A stretch of DNA of 13,972 nt. Source: Bacillota bacterium (GTDB lineage Bacteria > Bacillota > Clostridia > Christensenellales > Aristaeellaceae). The position numbers and the translations under genes were made by a program. Of the stretch, positions 13,610-13,972 are shown in pieces. Below the pieces are notes generated by a model. It saw nothing but the letters and a program-made list of their open reading frames with translations. It made no database searches and was not told where the DNA came from. The stretch lies in the NCBI GenBank assembly GCA_023421395.1, contig JAEZTL010000011.1, forward strand, positions 1 to 13,972, given 5' to 3'. Positions within the stretch are counted from its first letter, which is position 1. Every line of letters starts with the position of its first letter.

Positions 13610-13912
13610 CTTTCCGGCCGCGCTTTTTCACGGGCCGGTCGCAGGCGGGCGGAGACTGAAGCGCCGCGTGGTGCGGCCGGCAAGCGGCGCAGTCTCCGTG
13701 CCGCGCGCATTTTGTCCGGCGGCATGGGCATGACGGGCGGGCCTTCTCCAAGTGCGCTCACTCCTTCCTGGGCGGGTTCTCCCCGGTTCTTGGAACGGCG
13801 CCCGGCCGGAAGGGTTCGCGCGCCTTTTGGGCGCGCCTGCGGGCGCATTTTTCTTTCGCGGATCCGCGCTGGTTTCCAAAGAGATAGAATGCGCGACGGG
13901 TTTTCTTTTTAA
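13610..13912. other. Non-coding stretch with strong stem-loops
   Basis: No gene is supported in these 303 bases. GGAGACT (13651-13657) pairs with 13691-13697 and GCGCCGC (13661-13667) with 13684-13690, giving 14 base pairs with one 3-base bulge. GCGCGCC (13818-13824) pairs with 13830-13836. A competing stem, GCGCC (13833-13837) with GGCGC (13842-13846), is followed by ATTTTTCTTT and could be a weak terminator. The last two hairpins exclude each other. The stretch may be a long 3' end of the DUF488 transcript or a separate structured RNA; it resembles no RNA family I know. Confidence 0.45.
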
Positions 13913-13956
13913 GCGGGCGGCCCCCCGCGCCAGCCGGGGGCCGCCCGCGTTTTTTT
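13913..13956 (+). terminator. Strong intrinsic terminator
   Basis: GCGGGCGGCCCCC (13913-13925) pairs perfectly with 13936-13948 across a 10-base loop and is followed by G and seven Ts (13950-13956). This is a textbook factor-independent terminator on the plus strand. It ends whatever is transcribed through 13610-13912, either the DUF488 transcript or an independent RNA. Confidence 0.92.
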
Positions 13957-13972
13957 GCAATTAAAGAAACCC

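Noticed and set aside
13712..13912. 66-codon plus-strand open frame before the last terminator
   Set aside because: No clear ribosome-binding site, low-complexity composition, and it runs through the strong hairpins at 13818-13846.
1..13972. CRISPR array, tRNA, rRNA, insertion sequence or phage genes
   Set aside because: No regularly spaced repeats, no tRNA or rRNA signature, no transposase or integrase motif, and no target-site duplications were seen.

Overview
The window comes from a GC-rich (about 60 % by eye) bacterium. Strong AGGAGG ribosome-binding sites, tightly packed and overlapping genes, a binding-protein sugar ABC transporter without its own ATPase, and a LacI-type regulator point to a clostridial Firmicute, plausibly an uncultured gut lineage. 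The lineage is an inference; no rRNA or marker gene is present.

Layout. (1) 1-246, + strand: the unrecognised C-terminal end of a gene that enters from the left. (2) 335-10692, - strand: a nine-gene catabolic operon read from right to left: sugar-binding protein, two CUT1 permeases, a heparinase II/III-type lyase, a DUF2264 protein, a GH88 unsaturated uronyl hydrolase, a small F5/8C-like carbohydrate-binding protein, KduI and a KduD-type dehydrogenase. It ends at a perfect hairpin at 274-307. (3) 10693-10998: an AT-rich divergent control region. It holds a consensus TTGACA-17-TATAAT promoter for the operon, an extended -10 promoter for the regulator, two operator-like palindromes with centres 160 bp apart, and a 36-bp AT-rich dyad upstream of the operon -35. 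(4) 10999-12048, + strand: a LacI-family regulator. (5) 12049-12700: about 650 bases without a convincing gene but with several inverted repeats. (6) 12701-13150: a YhcH/YjgK/YiaL-family protein; 13247-13609: a DUF488 protein, both + strand. (7) 13610-13972: non-coding, with strong hairpins and a textbook terminator at 13913-13956.

How it works together (inference from families and order). A uronic-acid-containing oligosaccharide is captured outside the cell and imported. It is cut in the cytoplasm by the heparinase-like enzyme, and possibly by DUF2264, to products carrying an unsaturated uronic acid. GH88 releases that sugar, which rearranges to 5-keto-4-deoxyuronate. KduI and KduD convert it to 2-keto-3-deoxygluconate (KDG). 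KDG kinase and aldolase, the transporter ATPase and any secreted depolymerase are not in the window. None of the enzymes has a signal peptide, so this looks like an oligosaccharide-scavenging system. The exact glycan (glycosaminoglycan, pectic, ulvan-like or exopolysaccharide) cannot be read from the sequence. The least described parts are the DUF2264 enzyme, the cytoplasmic F5/8C-like protein coupled to GH88, and the control region.
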